Assembly: GCA_036559125.1 (NCBI GenBank)
Contig: DATBTT010000057.1
Span: 1 to 64,000, forward strand
Source: JALYTZ01 sp036559125
GTDB lineage: Bacteria; Vulcanimicrobiota; Vulcanimicrobiia; Vulcanimicrobiales; Vulcanimicrobiaceae
Direction: 5' to 3'
DNA: 64,000 nt
Position numbers and translations under genes: made by a program. The notes below the pieces were generated by a model. It ran no database searches and was not told the origin of the DNA. It saw nothing but the letters and a program-made list of their open reading frames with translations. Below are positions 7,882 through 16,805 of the stretch, one piece after another (positions within the stretch are counted from its first letter, which is position 1; each line of letters starts with the position of its first letter).

Positions 7882-9146
7882 CCAAACGAATGTATCGCAA
7901 AACAACGCTCCCGAACGGGGTGCGCATCGTGACCGAGGCCATGCCCGCTTTTCGCTCGGCCTCAATCGGCATATGGGCCGACGTCGGGTCGGCCGCCGAA
8001 ACCACCGAACAGCGCGGCATCTCGCACCTCGTCGAACATATGCTCTTCAAGGGAACGCAGCAGCGCACCGCGCGGCAGATCGCCGAAGAAATGGACGGCG
8101 TCGGCGGCAACCTCAACGCCTTTACGGATAAAGAAACGACCTGCTATTACGCCAAGGTTATCGATCACCACGTTCCGCTCGCGGTCGACGTGTTGACGGA
8201 CATGTTTCTGCATTCGCAGTTCGACGCGAGCGAACTAGCCAAAGAGCAGAAGGTCGTGCTCGAAGAGATCAAGATGTACGACGATTCGCCCGACGAGATG
8301 ATCCACGATCTGTTCATTCAGACGATGTGGCGCAACAGCAACTTGGGAGCGCCGACGATCGGGTTCGCCGACACGGTGATGCGGGTGACGCCCGGCGATT
8401 TGCGCGAGCACATGCGCAAACACTACGCTCCCAATTCGGTCGTCGTGGCCGCGGCCGGAAACGTGGAGCACGATCGCATCGTCGAGCTCTTCGCGGATAA
8501 ATTCGCGCAGTTCGCCGGCTCGTGCACGCTTCCGTCGGCCGAGTCCCCGAAGGCGACGCCCACCGGGTTATTCAAGCACAAGGAAAGCGAGCAGGCATAC
8601 GTCGTGCTGGGTTCGCGCGGGCTTTCGATTCGAGACGAACGCCGCTACGTACTCAGCGTGCTCGACACGATCCTGGGAGGCGGCATGTCGAGTCGTCTCT
8701 TTCAAGAGATTCGTGAGAAACGGGGCCTCGTGTACACCGTCTATTCATTCCAAGCGGCGTATCGCGCGGCGGGTCTTTTCGGCGTGTACGCCGGAACCTC
8801 AGCGGAGAACGTGCGCGAGTGCGTCAACGTTATCGGCGAGCAATTCGCGCTCTTGCGCGATCAAGCCGTCGGAGAAGAAGAGCTGCGTCTTGCGAAAGAA
8901 CACATAAAAGGCAATTTGACGCTCTCGCTCGAGAGCACGTCGAGCCGAATGATCCGCTTGGGGCGCAGCGAGTTTTCGTTGGGACGTCAAGTGACGACCG
9001 AAGAGATCGAAGAGAAAGTCGATGCGGTAACCGCCGAAGATATTCGTTCGCTCGCGCAAGAAACGCTCGCCGAGGAACAACTCGGACTCTGCGTGCTCGG
9101 ACCGGTGGACGAGTCCAGCGTAGACTGGAACGCAAGCGCTGCATAG
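7878..9146 (+). CDS. M16 family zinc metallopeptidase (processing-peptidase-like)
   Basis: 422 residues from GTG 7878, overlapping the previous stop by 4 nt. The inverted zinc motif HLVEH is at residues 50-54 with the later Glu in an EEIKMYDDSPDEM-type helix, as in mitochondrial processing peptidase and bacterial PqqL/YmxG-type proteins. Beginning at MYRKTTLPNGVRIV, the protein has both halves of a single M16 unit: the catalytic domain, then from about 190 a non-catalytic domain with GGGMSSRLFQEIREKRGLVY, the substrate-contacting R/Y signature. No signal peptide is visible, so it is probably cytoplasmic. Function: oligopeptide or leader-peptide cleavage. Confidence 0.93.
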   Translation: MTKRMYRKTTLPNGVRIVTEAMPAFRSASIGIWADVGSAAETTEQRGISHLVEHMLFKGTQQRTARQIAEEMDGVGGNLNAFTDKETTCYYAKVIDHHVPLAVDVLTDMFLHSQFDASELAKEQKVVLEEIKMYDDSPDEMIHDLFIQTMWRNSNLGAPTIGFADTVMRVTPGDLREHMRKHYAPNSVVVAAAGNVEHDRIVELFADKFAQFAGSCTLPSAESPKATPTGLFKHKESEQAYVVLGSRGLSIRDERRYVLSVLDTILGGGMSSRLFQEIREKRGLVYTVYSFQAAYRAAGLFGVYAGTSAENVRECVNVIGEQFALLRDQAVGEEELRLAKEHIKGNLTLSLESTSSRMIRLGRSEFSLGRQVTTEEIEEKVDAVTAEDIRSLAQETLAEEQLGLCVLGPVDESSVDWNASAA

Positions 9147-9180
9147 TCACGCGTACGCGGGCTTTTGGTCGTGGGAACTG

Positions 9181-10020
9181 GTGGGCGCCATGCTCATCAC
9201 GTTCGTGGTACAGGGAGTCACGATTGGTGCCTACGCCGCGCGCTTGTCCGGGGTACTGACCGGACGCATTGCGACTTCCATCTCGCTTTTCAATCTCTTC
9301 GTTACGTTCGGCCGGCTGGCTAACATTTTTTCAAGCATCACGATCGGGCCGCTCACCGACGGGGCGGCGGAGCGGGCGCGACACTTCTACGCAATCCACG
9401 ACTCGAGCGGTCTGACCGCCCTGCAATCAACGGTGCTGTGGCAGTTGCGGTTTATCGTGTTTGCGGGAACCGTCGGCATGGCGGTCTTCGCGCTATTCCT
9501 GCCGATGTTCATCCACCTGTTTCAACGAGGCGTAAAATCGTTCGAGAAACGGGGTTCGATTCCGCACTCGCTCTTCCGGCTCGCCGATCCGGCGATAATT
9601 CGAGACGCCATCGCGGCCAACCGCGTGCCGACGCCCGCGCGCATGCGCGTATTTTCGGCGGCGAACTTACCGAAACGAATGCTGGTGTTCAACGTCGTCA
9701 TCACCGCGGTGTACTCGATCGGCGTGGTGGCCTCGTACTATGCGAGCCTGTTGGACATCACGTCGGCGCGAACGGCGCTCGGGCTCTCGGGCATTATCAA
9801 CGGCGTCGGAACGATCGCATTTACGCTCTTCGTCGACCCCACATCGTCGATGATCACCGACGAGGCCGTTCGCGGCGTTCGGCCGATCGAGCACGTTCGT
9901 TCGATGGTCTTCTATCTCGCGTTGACCGCGATCGCGGGCACGATCGTCTCGCAGTTGATCTTGTGGCCGTCGGCGAAGATCATCGAATTAGTAGCTCACT
10001 TCTTCACGCATCTACGATGA
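9181..10020 (+). CDS. amj: Amj-family lipid II flippase
   Basis: 279 residues from GTG 9181 (ATG 9190 is the alternative; the frame is also open to CTG 9139). It has about six to seven hydrophobic segments. The first segment followed by YAARLSGVLTGRIATSISLFNL matches the conserved N-terminal signature of Amj (YdaH, DUF2837), the alternate lipid II flippase found in Bacillus as a backup to MurJ. The predicted job is moving lipid-linked peptidoglycan precursor across the membrane. It is coupled by an ATGA overlap to the TPR lipoprotein that follows. Assignment rests on the motif and topology; no catalytic residue can be checked by eye. Confidence 0.78.
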   Translation: MGAMLITFVVQGVTIGAYAARLSGVLTGRIATSISLFNLFVTFGRLANIFSSITIGPLTDGAAERARHFYAIHDSSGLTALQSTVLWQLRFIVFAGTVGMAVFALFLPMFIHLFQRGVKSFEKRGSIPHSLFRLADPAIIRDAIAANRVPTPARMRVFSAANLPKRMLVFNVVITAVYSIGVVASYYASLLDITSARTALGLSGIINGVGTIAFTLFVDPTSSMITDEAVRGVRPIEHVRSMVFYLALTAIAGTIVSQLILWPSAKIIELVAHFFTHLR

Positions 10021-10685
10021 AACATATGCCTTTTACACGCCTAGGCGGATCGATTGCCGCCGCGCTCGCCTTACTGACAACGACCGGTTGCGCCGGAAGC
10101 ATCGAGAGTTGGATCGTGAATACGCGGGTCAAACAGGGCAACGTCGCCCTGCAGCGCGGGAGTCTACACGAAGCCGAACTCGCGTACCGGCTGGCCCTGC
10201 GCGTCAACCCGAAGGATCCGCGCGCGCGCACGGGATTCTCCCAAGTTTCTCTCGACATCGCCAATGCCGATTACCGGCACGGAAACTTCGACGATGCGCT
10301 GGCGACGCTCATCGGCGCGGCAAAGTACGATCCGGGCAGCGTGCGGCTGCAAGCGCTGCGCTCGGCAATCGATCAAGCGCGGCTCAAACGCGAGATCGTC
10401 ATCTCCAACTACCCGACGTATTCGACGGCAGGCGAACAGATCCAGAAATCCTACGCGACGCTGAACGTGCAAAATAAGCTGATCTTACGCAGCCTCGTGC
10501 GCTTCAACTATACGTACGACACCAATGACCTCACCCGCGCGATCGAGCAGTCGTACGAAATGCAACTGGACATCGCGAAAAACACCAATCGCCTCATCGC
10601 CTACCGTCAACTCGTCGACTCCGGCGTGCCCGCATCGAAAGGCGAAACCACGACACCGGCCGCCTCTCTACTCCCACTCCCCTAA
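10017..10685 (+). CDS. TPR-repeat lipoprotein
   Basis: 222 residues from ATG 10017, overlapping the flippase stop by 4 nt. A signal peptide ends in a lipobox-like LTTTGC, so Cys near residue 26 is probably lipidated and the protein anchored outside the cytoplasmic membrane. Residues about 38-115 form two tetratricopeptide-like helical pairs (GNVALQRGSLHEAELAYRL, then ADYRHGNFDDALATLIGAA), a protein-protein interaction scaffold; the C-terminal half is a long amphipathic helical region. Coupling to Amj suggests a cell-envelope role. It ends 16 bp before a dispersed element. Confidence 0.75.
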   Translation: MKHMPFTRLGGSIAAALALLTTTGCAGSIESWIVNTRVKQGNVALQRGSLHEAELAYRLALRVNPKDPRARTGFSQVSLDIANADYRHGNFDDALATLIGAAKYDPGSVRLQALRSAIDQARLKREIVISNYPTYSTAGEQIQKSYATLNVQNKLILRSLVRFNYTYDTNDLTRAIEQSYEMQLDIAKNTNRLIAYRQLVDSGVPASKGETTTPAASLLPLP

Positions 10686-10701
10686 GGCTACAACGCTGCG
10701 A

Positions 10702-10724
10702 CCCTTCGACAAGCTCAGGGTGAC
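10702..10724 (+). repeat. Dispersed element, plus orientation
   Basis: CCCTTCGACAAGCTCAGGGT plus GAC, 16 bp after the TPR lipoprotein stop, facing the minus copy at 10837-10859. The pair is a perfect 23-bp inverted repeat with a 112-bp middle, across a convergent gene junction. Confidence 0.92.
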
Positions 10725-10836
10725 AGAAGCGATTTTCCGTCTACGGTACGGGAGGCATTGTTCGGTTTGCGTGCCTGTTGTCGACTACGCATGGCTGTCG
10801 TTTAGCGAGCGTAGCTGTTCGGTACGGGTGGCCTCT

Positions 10837-10859
10837 GTCACCCTGAGCTTGTCGAAGGG
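10837..10859 (-). repeat. Dispersed element, minus orientation
   Basis: GTCACCCTGAGCTTGTCGAA plus GGG, 10 bp beyond the stop of the minus-strand glycosyltransferase gene. Partner of 10702-10724. Confidence 0.92.
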
Positions 10860-10869
10860 GCGCGCGTGC

Positions 10870-12492
10870 TCACTGCGAGAGCGGGCATAAACCGTTGGCG
10901 TCGAGCCAGGCTCGTGCGTTTCCGGCGAATTCGGCTTTGCGAAATGCGAGCCAACGGACTTGCGCGCCCGGCTTGATCTTTTTTGGGTCGGTTTCGTACA
11001 CGATCCACTGCGCGTTTGGATTCATCACCGGAAAGCGTTGCATCCAGGCGCAGAGTTCGACGTTTTTGTTGAAGCGGTTTTGCTCGATGTCGATGAAGTA
11101 CCGCGCCCCTTTGTGGATCGCGCTCTTCTCGTCGAACGGCGTCCACAGATATGGATCCTCTTCCCAACCGTACCGGTCGATGTAGTACAGAACCGAGGGA
11201 TCGTAATGCCCCATGACGATGATCGCGTTTGGCGGGAGGGTCTTGTCGAGGAAGATCGCGTCGCGGTAGACTTGTTTGGCATAGTAGTAGTACGGCCGTA
11301 TCGTCGCGCGGCTGCGCTGCACTACGAACGCGAGCAGAACGATTCCGGCGATCGCGGCCGCATACTTGAATCCGCGCGCGAGAGCGCTTGCGGTCACGGC
11401 TCCGGCTACGCGTCCGAGAAACGCACCGCCTGCAAGGGCCGCGAGCGGAAGCAGCAGGTACATGTAGTAATCGACGCGCTCCACCGTTACCACCACGTAC
11501 GTGTACGCTAGGCCTCCGGCGAGCCAACCCCACAACAGCGGCGCCGAACGCGCGCGGCGCGCGACGAATAGGAATCCCAGAATCGCCAGCGCCGTGCTCG
11601 TCGTACCGAGCATGCCGCGTGCCAGCATGTCGAGCACCGCGTTGAAGCGCACCCATTTCAGCGCAAAACCCGCCACGGTGGTCAATCCGGCCTGTAACGC
11701 AGGAAGGACGTGCAGGCGCGTGATGCCGCTGGCCCAGTGCCATTCGGCGTGTGCGGAAACGAAGCTATCGTATGCGAACAACACGAGCAACGGCACGGCG
11801 ACGTACAGCGCGAGCCGGCCCCATTCCAGCCGTCGACGTATTCGCAGCCGGTCGCCGGCGAGGGCCAAAATCGGTGCGAGCGCGGCGACCGAAACCGGTT
11901 TGGCGAGAAACGCGAGCGTTAATAATGCGCATGCGCCTGCGAGCCGTCGCGCAGGCAGAGCCTGCTCATCCACGAGTAGCCGCGCTATCGCGTAGAGGGC
12001 CGCGGTGAGGAAGAACACCATGGTCGTATCCGGCGTGAACGTGCGGCCGTAATAAATGCTCCCGGGCATGATCGCATAGAGCAGCGCTGCGAAAAGGCCC
12101 GCGAGCTCGCCCGCAAAGAGCCACCGGCCGAAATAGGCGAGCACGCCGACCGTACCGAGCGAAAACGCGATACTGATCAGCCGGCCGAAAATCTCGTGCA
12201 CGCCGAAAACTTTGTAGAGCAGCGCGCACGCAAACGGAACGATCTGCAGTTCCAACTCGACGTAGTTGGGGGGCGGCCCGTTGTAATCGGTTTGCGGGTA
12301 GAGCGGGTTGAGTTGCAACTGTGCGAAGTTACGCGCGATCGAAGCCGTATCGCCTTGGCGCCAGCCGGGATGATCCAGGACCGGATCGTGAATGCCTTTG
12401 AGCCGCAGGACGAGCGCCAACAGCAAAATCGCGCCGAGCGCGATCCGCCACGCAAGCGTCCGCGACGCTAGCGCACGTGTTTGAACGTCCAA
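10870..12492 (-). CDS. Glycosyltransferase family 39-like integral membrane protein
   Basis: 540 residues with about eleven hydrophobic segments. The first extracytoplasmic loop has HPGWRQGDTASIARNF, with the acidic residue typical of the PMT_2/ArnT (GT-C) fold; SIYYGRTFTPDTTMVF follows later, another signature of this group. Such enzymes transfer a sugar from a polyprenyl phosphate donor to lipid or protein outside the membrane. The C-terminal 130 residues form a soluble domain. It is the last gene of a three-gene minus-strand operon, overlapping the GtrA-like gene by 25 nt, which fits a flippase/transferase pair. Acceptor unknown. Confidence 0.85.
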   Translation of the reverse strand: MDVQTRALASRTLAWRIALGAILLLALVLRLKGIHDPVLDHPGWRQGDTASIARNFAQLQLNPLYPQTDYNGPPPNYVELELQIVPFACALLYKVFGVHEIFGRLISIAFSLGTVGVLAYFGRWLFAGELAGLFAALLYAIMPGSIYYGRTFTPDTTMVFFLTAALYAIARLLVDEQALPARRLAGACALLTLAFLAKPVSVAALAPILALAGDRLRIRRRLEWGRLALYVAVPLLVLFAYDSFVSAHAEWHWASGITRLHVLPALQAGLTTVAGFALKWVRFNAVLDMLARGMLGTTSTALAILGFLFVARRARSAPLLWGWLAGGLAYTYVVVTVERVDYYMYLLLPLAALAGGAFLGRVAGAVTASALARGFKYAAAIAGIVLLAFVVQRSRATIRPYYYYAKQVYRDAIFLDKTLPPNAIIVMGHYDPSVLYYIDRYGWEEDPYLWTPFDEKSAIHKGARYFIDIEQNRFNKNVELCAWMQRFPVMNPNAQWIVYETDPKKIKPGAQVRWLAFRKAEFAGNARAWLDANGLCPLSQ

Positions 12493-12881
12493 TATTTATT
12501 CAGGAAGAAGTTGACGAAAACGCCGGCGACGGTCGCGATGAACCAAATGGTCGTGAAATGATCGAAGCGTTCGCGCGCCGCAATCCAAAAAATAAGTTTG
12601 CCGAAGACCAGCGCGATCAACGAAACCGTGAGAAATTGCGCCCCTTCGATAAGCGCGTTACGTTCGGATCGAAACGTCCAGATGCGATTGAGCGCGTAAT
12701 TCGAAACGCCCCCGGTCATGAACCCTATGGCAAAATCGGCGAAGTCCGTGAGCCGCGTGCGATCGTGCAAAATGTGAGCGATAACCGCGTTGACGATCAA
12801 ACCCGACGCACCGACGATACCGAACTTGACGAACTGGCGCACGCCTCGTCGCTGCGTGAGGTGGGAGATGGAGTTATGCAA
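12468..12881 (-). CDS. GtrA-family polyprenyl-phosphate sugar flippase-like protein
   Basis: About 137 residues if read from TTG 12881; the alternative GTG 12842 gives 124 residues starting at RQFVKFGIVGASG, exactly where GtrA homologues usually begin. Neither has a convincing ribosome site, so translational coupling to the upstream gene (stop at 12874) is likely. Four hydrophobic helices and the signatures NYALNRIWTF and NFFLNKYWTFK identify the GtrA family, small membrane proteins thought to flip polyprenyl-phosphate sugars. It lies between two GT-C type transferases that would need such donors. Confidence 0.85.
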   Translation of the reverse strand: MHNSISHLTQRRGVRQFVKFGIVGASGLIVNAVIAHILHDRTRLTDFADFAIGFMTGGVSNYALNRIWTFRSERNALIEGAQFLTVSLIALVFGKLIFWIAARERFDHFTTIWFIATVAGVFVNFFLNKYWTFKHVR

Positions 12882-14394
12882 CCCAGTACCAATCTGCGAA
12901 AAGCACGGTGAATAGGCCGAGAAGCGGCAAAGAGAAGGCGACGATCCCATTGTTTACCGACGGACGGCCTCCCCACAGCGCGAGAATCGCGAACATGGGG
13001 AACAACACCAGGGCGAACCGTGGCATGCTCATCAGGCTCGACGTGCACATCGGCACCAAGATCGAAAGCGCCATGTACGCGATGTATGACGGCTTCAACT
13101 TGCGCCAGCCCGCGGCGAGCACGCCGATCATGAGGGCGGTGAAGAAGAGTTCGAGCGTTTCTTGCGCCACGGTTAGGGGAGAGGGTGACTGCGCGATCTT
13201 CTGGACCGTATTGATGACGGAGGTCCATGGCGCGGCCAGCTGCCGATTCCAATGGCTTTGCACGTGCGAGAAGTAGAGCGGGTCGCCGTTGAGGACCCAG
13301 AGGTAGCCCATGTAGAGGAACAGGCCGAGGGGAACGAGCGCGACGGGCAGCAGTTTGGGCCACGCTCGAGCTGCGTCGTTGCGATGCGCGACGTACCATT
13401 CGATGATGAAGGGCACGACGAGCAATACGCCCTCGACGCGCGTCATCGCGGCGAAGAGCCCGATGATGCCGGCAAGCAGCCACTTATGCTCGCGCATATA
13501 GTAGAACGAGGCTACCGTGAGCATGAAGAAGAGCGCTTCGGTGTAGACTGCCGAGAAAAAGACCGCCGTCGGAAAAATGGAGACGTAGAATATCGCGCGT
13601 CGCGCCACGGTGCGGTCGAACTCGTGCTCGACGAGTTTGTACAGAAACAGCAGGCCGAAGAAAAAGGCTGTCGTCGAAATAAGCAAGCCGGCAATCAAAT
13701 AATTGCCGGCTAGATTGCCGACGAATCGAATCAGGTAAGGATAGAGCGGGAAAAATGCCATGTCCGTCCCGTGATATCCATTGTGCGCGATGTCGATGTA
13801 GTGGACGGCGTCCCAGCGGCCCCAAACGTTGAGCAGCAGATTGCGCGATTCTTCAACGTGCGTCCCCGCTCGCTGCCCGATGGTGACCGCGGCAAGTTCG
13901 GCGATGACGATGATCGCGAAACGCGTGAGCGTAAAGTCCACCAGCACGTCGCGCACGGTTTGATTGAAGCGTGCCGCGATGAGCAGCTTGCCGATTGCGA
14001 AAAGACCCGCACACGCCAGCGCCAACCCCGAGCCGTGCGTAAGCGTGAGGGGAAGGGCGAATGAGAGCCAGAGCAACAGAAACGGCAGCCACGTCAGCGC
14101 GTCGTACTGCAGCGAACGGTCGAACTTGACGCCGCTGCGGCGGGCGAAATAATGGCTATAGCCGATCCACGCCCACAACGCAAGGACCCCGCCGCCGAGC
14201 ACGCACACCGGTAGTCCGTATTCGGAAAGGCTGCCGCGGTGCGCCGGCACGAGAAAGCCGAACCACGCGAAGAATCCCAGCGTGAGTCCGGCAATCAGGA
14301 CGGCGGCAAGTGGCCCCAATCCTGCGGAAAGTAAAGAAGTCACGCCGGAAACGTGAAATCGCGTAGTTGAGGTACCTTCGAGTTGTGCTGACAC
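12874..14394 (-). CDS. PIG-V-like integral membrane mannosyl/glycosyltransferase
   Basis: 506 residues, about twelve hydrophobic segments. The central loop carries RWDAVHYIDIAHNGY followed by FFPLYPYLIR, the paired signature of the PIG-V-like GT-C family (GPI mannosyltransferase 2 and bacterial relatives), in which the acidic residue after the Trp is catalytic. It uses a lipid-linked sugar on the outer membrane face. It is the first gene of the operon with the GtrA-like and GT39-like proteins, with divergent promoter space to the flavoprotein gene upstream. Product could be a cell-surface glycolipid or glycoprotein; the acceptor cannot be read. Confidence 0.8.
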   Translation of the reverse strand: MSAQLEGTSTTRFHVSGVTSLLSAGLGPLAAVLIAGLTLGFFAWFGFLVPAHRGSLSEYGLPVCVLGGGVLALWAWIGYSHYFARRSGVKFDRSLQYDALTWLPFLLLWLSFALPLTLTHGSGLALACAGLFAIGKLLIAARFNQTVRDVLVDFTLTRFAIIVIAELAAVTIGQRAGTHVEESRNLLLNVWGRWDAVHYIDIAHNGYHGTDMAFFPLYPYLIRFVGNLAGNYLIAGLLISTTAFFFGLLFLYKLVEHEFDRTVARRAIFYVSIFPTAVFFSAVYTEALFFMLTVASFYYMREHKWLLAGIIGLFAAMTRVEGVLLVVPFIIEWYVAHRNDAARAWPKLLPVALVPLGLFLYMGYLWVLNGDPLYFSHVQSHWNRQLAAPWTSVINTVQKIAQSPSPLTVAQETLELFFTALMIGVLAAGWRKLKPSYIAYMALSILVPMCTSSLMSMPRFALVLFPMFAILALWGGRPSVNNGIVAFSLPLLGLFTVLFADWYWVA

Positions 14395-14446
14395 GACCGA
14401 CCACTCTTAAAAGGAATCAATCCGCTTCCCTTGTAGCCTGGGGTGC

Positions 14447-15880
14447 ATGGCAACCACGCGCCACCAGATAGTCGTCGTCGGAGCAGGTTCGGGAGGCTTT
14501 GCCGCAGCTCGGACCGCCGCCGCTCTCGGAGCCGACGTCGCGCTGGTCGACCACGGCCCGCTCGGCGGTCTTTGTATTTTGCGCGGCTGCATGCCGAGCA
14601 AAGCGCTGCTTGCATCCAGCGACGCAATCGGTGACATTCGAGACGCTGCCGAACTCGGCATCCACGCTCGCGACGTCAGCATCGACTTCCCCCACATCAT
14701 GCGCCGCAAACGCGAGTTGATACGCGAGTTTGCCGACTACCGGATCGACGGCATTCGCAAGTTTCCACTCTACGAGGGGTTCGCGAAGTTTCGCTCGTCG
14801 CACGAACTGCAGGTCGGCGACGACACGATTATCCGTGCGGAAAAATTCATCGTAGCGACAGGCAGCGTGGTCGCGCCTGCGGTGATTCCGGGCCTGGAAG
14901 AGGCTGGATTTATAGATAGCGACGACGCGCTCGAGTTGCAGGAGCTGCCGGCTTCCATGGTGGTGCTCGGGGGTGGCTACATCGGCTGCGAATTAGGACA
15001 ATTCTTTGCGCGCATGGGCGTCAAAGTCACCATCGTGCTGCGCAGCAAGCATCTGCTTTCGGGCGAGGACGACGATATCGGCGACGCGCTCACGGAGTAC
15101 TACCGCGAAGAAGGCATCGACGTGCAGACCGAGACGCTGGCGGTGGGCGTGACCGCGAAGAACGGCAGGAAGCAGGTTCGCTGCGTGCGCCATGGAGTCG
15201 AGGGCGAGATCGAAGCGGACGAGATCCTCTATTGTCTGGGACGCGTACCGAATATCGACGGAATCGATCTCGATAAGGCCGACGTGCCGTGCCACCACAT
15301 AAGCGGCATTGAAGTCGACGAAACGCTGCGTACGTGCAACCCCGGAATCTTCGCAATCGGCGACGTCACGGGCAAGCACCTACTCGTTCACGTCGCCATC
15401 TACCAAGGAGAGATCGCGGCACGCAACGCGGTTACCGGCGGTCGCGAAAAAGCAGTCTACGATTTGGTCAAGACGCACACGGTCTTCAGCGAGCCGCAAG
15501 TGGCCGTCGTCGGTCAGACCGAAAAGGAACTGTACGCCGGCGGAATCGCCTACGTCAAAGGGTCCTACGCGTTCGCCGAACACGGCAAAGCCCAGTGCTT
15601 GAACAAAACCAAAGGTTTTGTGAAGATGCTGGCCGCCCCCGACACCGGTCGCATTCTCGGCGCCGCGGTCCTCGGGCCATGGGGTTCCGACCTCATCCAC
15701 GAAGTGATTGTCGCAATGTCGTTCAACGCTACCGTTCAAGACTTCATGCGCATTCCGCACCTGCATCCGACGCTCGCCGAAATCTGGACCTATCCGGCCG
15801 AAGAGTGCGCCGAAAAACTTGGCGTCGCCGGACCGGGCGAAGTCGAACCGGAGGTCGCCGCCAGTGGAACCGCCGGCTAG
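14447..15880 (+). CDS. FAD-dependent pyridine nucleotide-disulfide oxidoreductase (dihydrolipoyl dehydrogenase/mercuric-reductase-like)
   Basis: 477 residues. The N-terminal FAD fold is VVVGAGSGGFAAA at 9-21; the redox pair is in GGLCILRGCMPSK (Cys43 and Cys48), with Leu where most members have Thr before the first Cys. The NAD(P) fold is VVLGGGYIGCELGQF near 168. The dimerisation domain carries HPTLAE near the C-terminus, so the His-Glu pair needed for the thiol-disulfide cycle is kept. No 2-oxoacid dehydrogenase genes are nearby, and the window does not tell whether it acts on lipoamide, another disulfide or a metal. Coupled to the nitrilase gene downstream. Confidence 0.88.
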   Translation: MATTRHQIVVVGAGSGGFAAARTAAALGADVALVDHGPLGGLCILRGCMPSKALLASSDAIGDIRDAAELGIHARDVSIDFPHIMRRKRELIREFADYRIDGIRKFPLYEGFAKFRSSHELQVGDDTIIRAEKFIVATGSVVAPAVIPGLEEAGFIDSDDALELQELPASMVVLGGGYIGCELGQFFARMGVKVTIVLRSKHLLSGEDDDIGDALTEYYREEGIDVQTETLAVGVTAKNGRKQVRCVRHGVEGEIEADEILYCLGRVPNIDGIDLDKADVPCHHISGIEVDETLRTCNPGIFAIGDVTGKHLLVHVAIYQGEIAARNAVTGGREKAVYDLVKTHTVFSEPQVAVVGQTEKELYAGGIAYVKGSYAFAEHGKAQCLNKTKGFVKMLAAPDTGRILGAAVLGPWGSDLIHEVIVAMSFNATVQDFMRIPHLHPTLAEIWTYPAEECAEKLGVAGPGEVEPEVAASGTAG

Positions 15881-16805
15881 CCTCTCCCGGCGCGGCGCAA
15901 ACGTGCGCGTCGCCATCGTGCAGACGAAGCCGCACAAGGGTCAGTACGCTCGCAACCTTGCCGATCTCGGCGATGCGTTCGCGCAACTCACCGATACGGC
16001 CGAGCCTCCCGATCTGGTCGTGCTACCCGAAGCCGCGCTGACCGGATACTTTTTGGAAGGCGCGGTGTACGAACTTGCCCTCGACCGCCGGCGCTTCGTA
16101 GCGGATCTCGCGCGAACGTGGCGCGAGGCAACGGACGGTCGCGAAGTGGACCTGGTCTGCGGGTATTACGAGAACGACAACGGGACGTATTACAATAGCG
16201 CTGCGTACCTGCATGTAGGACCGCAAGACCGCGTCGATGTCGCGGGCACGCACCGTAAAATGTTTCTCCCGACGTACGGCGTTTTCGATGAGGAACGATT
16301 TCTTTCGCGCGGCCGGCGTTTGAACGCGTTCGAGACGCGCTTCGGCACGGTCGCCCTGCTCATCTGCGAAGATATCTGGCATTCGATCATGCCGACCGTT
16401 GCGGCGATCAAAGGCGCGCGTATCTTGATCGTGCCGAGCGCCGCGCCCGGTCGCGGCATTGAAGACGGCGAAGAACTCTCGAGCATCCTACGGTGGCGTG
16501 AAATTCTGCAGGCAACCGCCGGGGAACACGGCGTCTACATCGTGTATGCCGGTCTCGCAGGATTCGAAGGCGGCAAAGGCATGACGGGTTCCTCGTGCAT
16601 CATCGATCCCCGCGGGCGTCGCGTCGTGGAGGCGCCGGCGCTCGGCGCGTGTATCGTTAGCGCGACGCTTGACTTGCGGGAGATCGACCTGGCGCGCGCC
16701 ACGATGCCGCTGCTCGGCGATCTTAGAGCCGTGCTACCCGATTTGCTACTCGACGAAACGTTACCGTTGCCGCGTGCGAGGACTGCCGATGCTTCCGATC
16801 GTTGA
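15864..16805 (+). CDS. Carbon-nitrogen hydrolase, probable detached glutaminase subunit of NAD synthetase
   Basis: 313 residues from GTG 15864, chosen because GGAGGT lies 9 nt upstream (GTG 15903 is the alternative). The nitrilase triad is visible: Glu in LPEAALTGY, Lys in HRKMFLPTYGVFDEERF and Cys in LLICEDIWHS. The LPTYGVFDEERF segment is characteristic of the glutaminase domain of glutamine-dependent NadE rather than of free nitrilases. Its gene overlaps nadE by 17 nt. I infer that it hydrolyses glutamine and passes ammonia to the separate synthetase, a function normally found in one fused chain. It overlaps the flavoprotein stop by 17 nt as well. Confidence 0.87.
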   Translation: MEPPASLSRRGANVRVAIVQTKPHKGQYARNLADLGDAFAQLTDTAEPPDLVVLPEAALTGYFLEGAVYELALDRRRFVADLARTWREATDGREVDLVCGYYENDNGTYYNSAAYLHVGPQDRVDVAGTHRKMFLPTYGVFDEERFLSRGRRLNAFETRFGTVALLICEDIWHSIMPTVAAIKGARILIVPSAAPGRGIEDGEELSSILRWREILQATAGEHGVYIVYAGLAGFEGGKGMTGSSCIIDPRGRRVVEAPALGACIVSATLDLREIDLARATMPLLGDLRAVLPDLLLDETLPLPRARTADASDR